Source: Symbiodinium natans (Eukaryota; Sar; Dinophyceae; Suessiales; Symbiodiniaceae). Taken from it: 64,000 nt of DNA. Shown here piece after piece: positions 60,420 through 64,000 of the stretch. Position numbers and translations under genes: made by a program. The stretch spans positions 246,001 through 310,000 of the forward strand of contig CAJNDS010002471.1 in assembly GCA_905221605.1 (NCBI GenBank), in the 5' to 3' direction. The notes beneath the pieces were generated by a model, which was not told the origin of the DNA, searched no databases, and saw only the letters and a program-made list of their open reading frames with translations. How positions within the stretch are numbered: the first letter of the stretch is position 1; every line of letters starts with the position of its first letter.

Positions 60420-61030
60420 CCTAAACCCTAAACCCTAAACCCTAAACCCTAAACCCTAAACCCTGAACCCTGAACCCTAAACCCATACCACTATCGTCGT
60501 ACCTATGAAGGATTGTTAGTACAAGGGGGAACATCTGAAGGGGTTGTTAGAGGTGTCCGTCTCACTCTCAGGTGCAACGTACATAAACGCTCAGGCTCTC
60601 TGAGTGAAGCTTCTCTTTTGGGCCTAAAGAGCCAACAAAATCAACCCCAAACACCGACATGAAACACCCCAAATCCAAACCCTAAACCCTAAAATGAACA
60701 ACGAAACTCCGACCTCAGGGCCGATCCGGTTGGAAGAAGCACATGCCACTAAACCGAAACCTGTTTAGGGTTTAGGGTTTAGGGTTTAGGGTTTAGGGTT
60801 TAGGGTTTAGGGTTTAGGGTTTAGGTCAAGCTGCGCATGAGCTGGTCCAGGTCCCGGAAGATGTTCAGCACTTTCCTCTCTTTGGGATGCTTGCTTCGGG
60901 GGAGGGGGGGGTTTGGGGGTTTAGGGTTTATAGTTTTAGGGTTTTAGGGTTTTAGGGTTCTAGGGTTCTAGGGTTTTAGGGTTCTAGGGTTTTAGGGTTT
61001 TAGGGTTCTAGGGTTTTAGGGTTTTAGATT
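60420..61030 (+). repeat. ITS arrays and variants
   Basis: 60,420-60,485 (CCCTAAA, running into the 3' half of a family 1 element at 60,498-60,535), 60,766-60,826 (TTTAGGG) and 60,925-61,030 (TTTTAGGG/TTCTAGGG). No gene seen in between. Confidence 0.85.
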
Positions 61031-61177
61031 TTTTGGGGTTTACGGTTTAGAGGATTTGTAGCACGCTCTTGTGCTCGCCCGCCAGAGCCCTCAACATCCG
61101 AAAAACATTGGGGTAACATCCCGAGCTCAAACCCTGCAGCGGGGCATGAAGCAAAACATCCTAAGAAAATAAGGGGC

Positions 61178-61271
61178 CCCTAATACCTAGGGGTTTTAAA
61201 GGTTAACCTTTGGGAATATAAGGGGAATATATTAACCCAAAAAGGTTAAAGGTTACCTACTCTACTACTAA
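61178..61271 (+). mobile_element. Family 7 element, 5'-truncated
   Basis: Starts at TACCTAGGGG, lacking the first 11 bases; otherwise identical over its length to the 31-kb copy. Confidence 0.82.
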
Positions 61272-62172
61272 GATATAGTCCCCCAAATGGTAGGATGAAT
61301 TATCATAAGGACCCCAATAAGGTCACCCCTAAGTTCGGAACCCCCCCCCCCCCCCCCCCATATTCGAACGCCCCCTGAACCTCAAAGCCTATGCTGTGTT
61401 GCCGCGCCACTTGCAACCACTCACTTCAGGAGCCGTCCACAGGCTTCCCTCGGTCATCCTTTGATTCGACGGAAGTTTGGGGGGGGGGGGGGGGGATCTT
61501 CGTGCTGGAGACAAGCAGAAATCACAGATGCGCTTGAGGGTTCCTAGCTGTTTGGAGGGTTCAGTCGGGCTTGTGGTTGGGGAAAAGGGGAAATGACTCT
61601 AACTGGGAGATGAAGCACCGGAGGCCCCGAACACCAATTGGTGGAACAACAGGGCAGTGTGGAGCTAAGGGTGTTGCTCTCGCAAAGTCCCAAGGAGGTT
61701 TGTTTGTGCACCAAAACTTGGCTAGAAGAGCACAATGGCGAAAAGCTTATAGCATCTGCTGCCTGCTGCAGCATGAGAGGCGTTCACGTTTACTTTCCTG
61801 CGTGGCTTAGGGGCTTTGGGGGTTGCCTAAACCCCTAAACCCTAAACCCTAAACCCTAAACCCTAAACCCCTAAACCCCTAAACCCCTAAACCCTAAACG
61901 CCAAAACCTAAACCTATTTAACTGCCGACCTGGTAACTTTTCGACTACCGCCTCCATCGCCATGCAGAAAACACCTGGATCGTTGCAGCTGACGGTTGAA
62001 CGGTCCACGGGTTTAGGGTTTAGGGTTTAGGGTTTAGGGTTTAGGGTTTAGGGCCTACCCGGGGGCGACTTCGAGTTTGGCGAGAGTCAAGCTGCAAGTC
62101 GATGCACTCCTCGTACATTTCGTCCACTGCCCGGGGGGCTGGGACATGCTATGCTTAGGGTCTCTAATGGCC

Positions 62173-62275
62173 TTCTTACTGGCCCAAAAACCCAGGAAAT
62201 AAAAGTTGACACTTTCAGAATGAACTACCTTATAAGAAGCCCAAAAGTTGAAAAGTTGGGTTTTGAGCCAGTAAG
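62173..62275. mobile_element. Family 4 MITE
   Basis: About 94% identical to the 7.1-kb copy, with both ends CTTACTGGC... / ...GCCAGTAAG complete. Confidence 0.8.
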
Positions 62276-63644
62276 CCTTCTGCATGCATCATGAGAATCA
62301 CGAATACTAGGATCGAGCTAGGTTCTCATCTCTTCATGATGACCTCACGATGCTCGCCTCTTCTTGAGGGGATTCAGGTGCCCACACTGTGCCCACCCCT
62401 AAACCCTAAACCCTAAACTCTAAACCCAAAACCCAACCTTTAACGCTGAAAGCCCGCAACCCGAGAGGCCAATCAGTGTTACAACTTTCTTGGGGATGGG
62501 CCCCCTGCCAATCCCTGTCCCGCGCCGGCGCACCGGGAGGCCTACAGGGGGCTAAACCCGAAACCCTAAACCCTAAACCCTAAACCCTTATTTACCCTGA
62601 ATCCCTGGACAGGTTCCGGGAACTTGAAGGCCGAAGCTTGCATGGCCTATTTAGGGTTTAGGGTCTAGGGTCTAGGGTTTAGGCCCACAGAAACCCTCAC
62701 AGCCCAGTCGTGGTGCCATAGAGATGAAGAGGGGATCCACCGGCCGCAGGCACGAAGGGATTGCAAAACTCGGCAACGAAGGACCTCGGCTTCGAAAAAC
62801 ATCCGTTCTCAGAGGTTCAGATTTTGGGGGGGTTTACGAACACGAGGGGAACCCGAATTATAGACCTGCAAGTATAGTAGGTTCCCTTTATAATTCATAA
62901 GGACCCTAATCAAGTACCTCCAATTTCAGAAACCCCCATCTTAGAGCGCTGATCCTTCGAGGAAGGGACGGGCTACTGCAGGGGCGTGATGGGGACTTTT
63001 TGAGGACCCCTCAGGCGTGCATATTTGCGGAAGGCATCGAGGCCCCCTAAATTTGCCAAGGTCTGATCCCAACCCGGAAGCTCCTTGAATCTTTGGCCTG
63101 CGCAGTCACTTGAAGCAAGTCGCCCGTGGATCCAGAGTGGAACTGCCTCCGCGGCAGTCTCAAGGTGGTTTGCTACAGGAATCCTGGATCCGTCCGTTGT
63201 TCTGGGTCTTAAAGGTGGGTCCGCCAATCTTGAATTGGTTAAACCCTAAAAGCCTAAACCCTAAACCCTAAGCCCTTAACCCTACATGCTTTCCCCACGC
63301 CTTCTTCTTCATGATCGGTGCCAAGGACAAATGCTGCGGCAGCGCGGGTGGCCGGCGTTTATGCCGCGAGTTCACGTACCTCCGGTGCACGAAACAGGAT
63401 GAAAGGGGTCGAGCGGTTTGGAGCTCGAAGTGCCTCAAGGATTCAGAGACTTGAAGTTTAAGGCCCAAGATGGTCCAACAAATCGCCTCGACGGGTGAAT
63501 CATCTGGCCTGGATTGGAGGGTTTAAGGGTTCGGGCCATGGCAGCCCTCAGTGAACACACTGAGGAAAAAGACAGCTCTACAAGGGGCCGCGAAAGGCAG
63601 CTCCCCTCTAAGCCCTTGCAAGCACGGCAATGGTGGCTACCATC

Positions 63645-63746
63645 TCAGTTGTCCAGTACCTAGGGGCTTTAAAGGTTAACCTTTGGGAATTTAAGGGGAA
63701 TATATTAAACCAAAAAGGTTAAAGGTTACCTACTCTACTACTAAGC
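63645..63746 (+). mobile_element. Family 7 element
   Basis: Intact ends, duplication CCAT, three substitutions. A strongly diverged relative lies at 46,361-46,470. Confidence 0.85.
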
Positions 63747-64000
63747 CATACCAATCCGCGGCACTGGTCTTCAATGGCTTTGGCATTCAGCACACCTAGG
63801 AACGACAAAGGTGGTTCAGGCCGTAGGATGAGGGAAGAGGCTTTCATGCCTAAACCCTAAACCCTAAACCCTAAACCCTTTAAGCTCCAAGACGCACGGG
63901 GTGTTGGGGACAGTGGCTGGCAAGCACTTTTACAAGCCCATGCCTAGGATCGAATGCAGACTCTTTTTGTTTGGCACGAATTCACTATGAAGCTTCTGGG

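Larger units (their letters stand above)
61031..64000. other. Right end without a supported gene
   Basis: Two family 7 copies, one family 4 and one family 10 element, C and G homopolymers (61,340 and 61,480), short ITS (61,830, 62,010, 62,650, 63,855) and ORFs of 60-84 codons (61,571-61,838 plus; 62,973-63,227 minus) of unknown status. Confidence 0.5.

Overview
This window reads as nuclear DNA of a dinoflagellate. Three things point there. The perfect telomere-type repeat TTTAGGG/CCCTAAA occurs in several dozen interstitial tracts on both strands. The last 13 nt of the dinoflagellate spliced leader (ATTTTGGCTCAAG) sit at the 5' edge of a retrogene-like block at about 1.6 kb. The one gene I can anchor by protein family has many short exons and mostly GC-AG introns, as known for this group. 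I see no rRNA, tRNA, CRISPR array or bacterial-type operon.

The firmest gene is on the minus strand, 58,061 down to 50,833. It is a nucleotide-sugar transporter (SLC35A/Nuc_sug_transp type), rebuilt here from 12 exons of 16-132 bp. Ten of its eleven junctions keep the reading frame. One short exon between exons 7 and 8 is not found. Nine of its eleven introns contain telomere-type repeats and no exon does. Of the other two, one holds a foldback element (MITE) and one holds neither.

Left to right: 1-1.6 kb is an SL-tagged retrogene or pseudogene (minus). From 1.6 to 12.3 kb there are short unique islands (20-250 bp) separated by interstitial telomeric sequence (ITS) and MITE-like elements. 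From 12.4 to 14.9 kb lies a composite low-complexity block: T/G-rich minisatellite, AT-rich repeats, about 110-bp G/C hairpin repeats and a 250-bp G/A run. From 15 to 50 kb the island/ITS/MITE pattern resumes, with a 1.1-kb field of variant telomeric repeats at 29.1-30.2 kb. The transporter fills 50.8-58.1 kb. From 58.1 to 64 kb the sequence is ITS-rich, with the longest near-perfect array (58,953-59,320).

At least a dozen families of short elements (60-180 bp) recur. Several have terminal inverted repeats, and two show consistent 4-bp target duplications. Some carry ITS tracts inside them.

The most interesting signal is the relation between telomeric repeats and introns. Several ITS tracts are flanked by direct duplications of 8-17 bp, as if inserted at staggered breaks. 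At 38,109-38,230 a tract with GT and AG exactly at its edges joins two open frames in phase.

Caution: at this GC content a random 100-bp island is often open in one or more of six frames. Several islands that looked convincingly coding turned out to lie inside transporter introns. Single-island coding calls are therefore given low confidence, and most minor ORFs are omitted.
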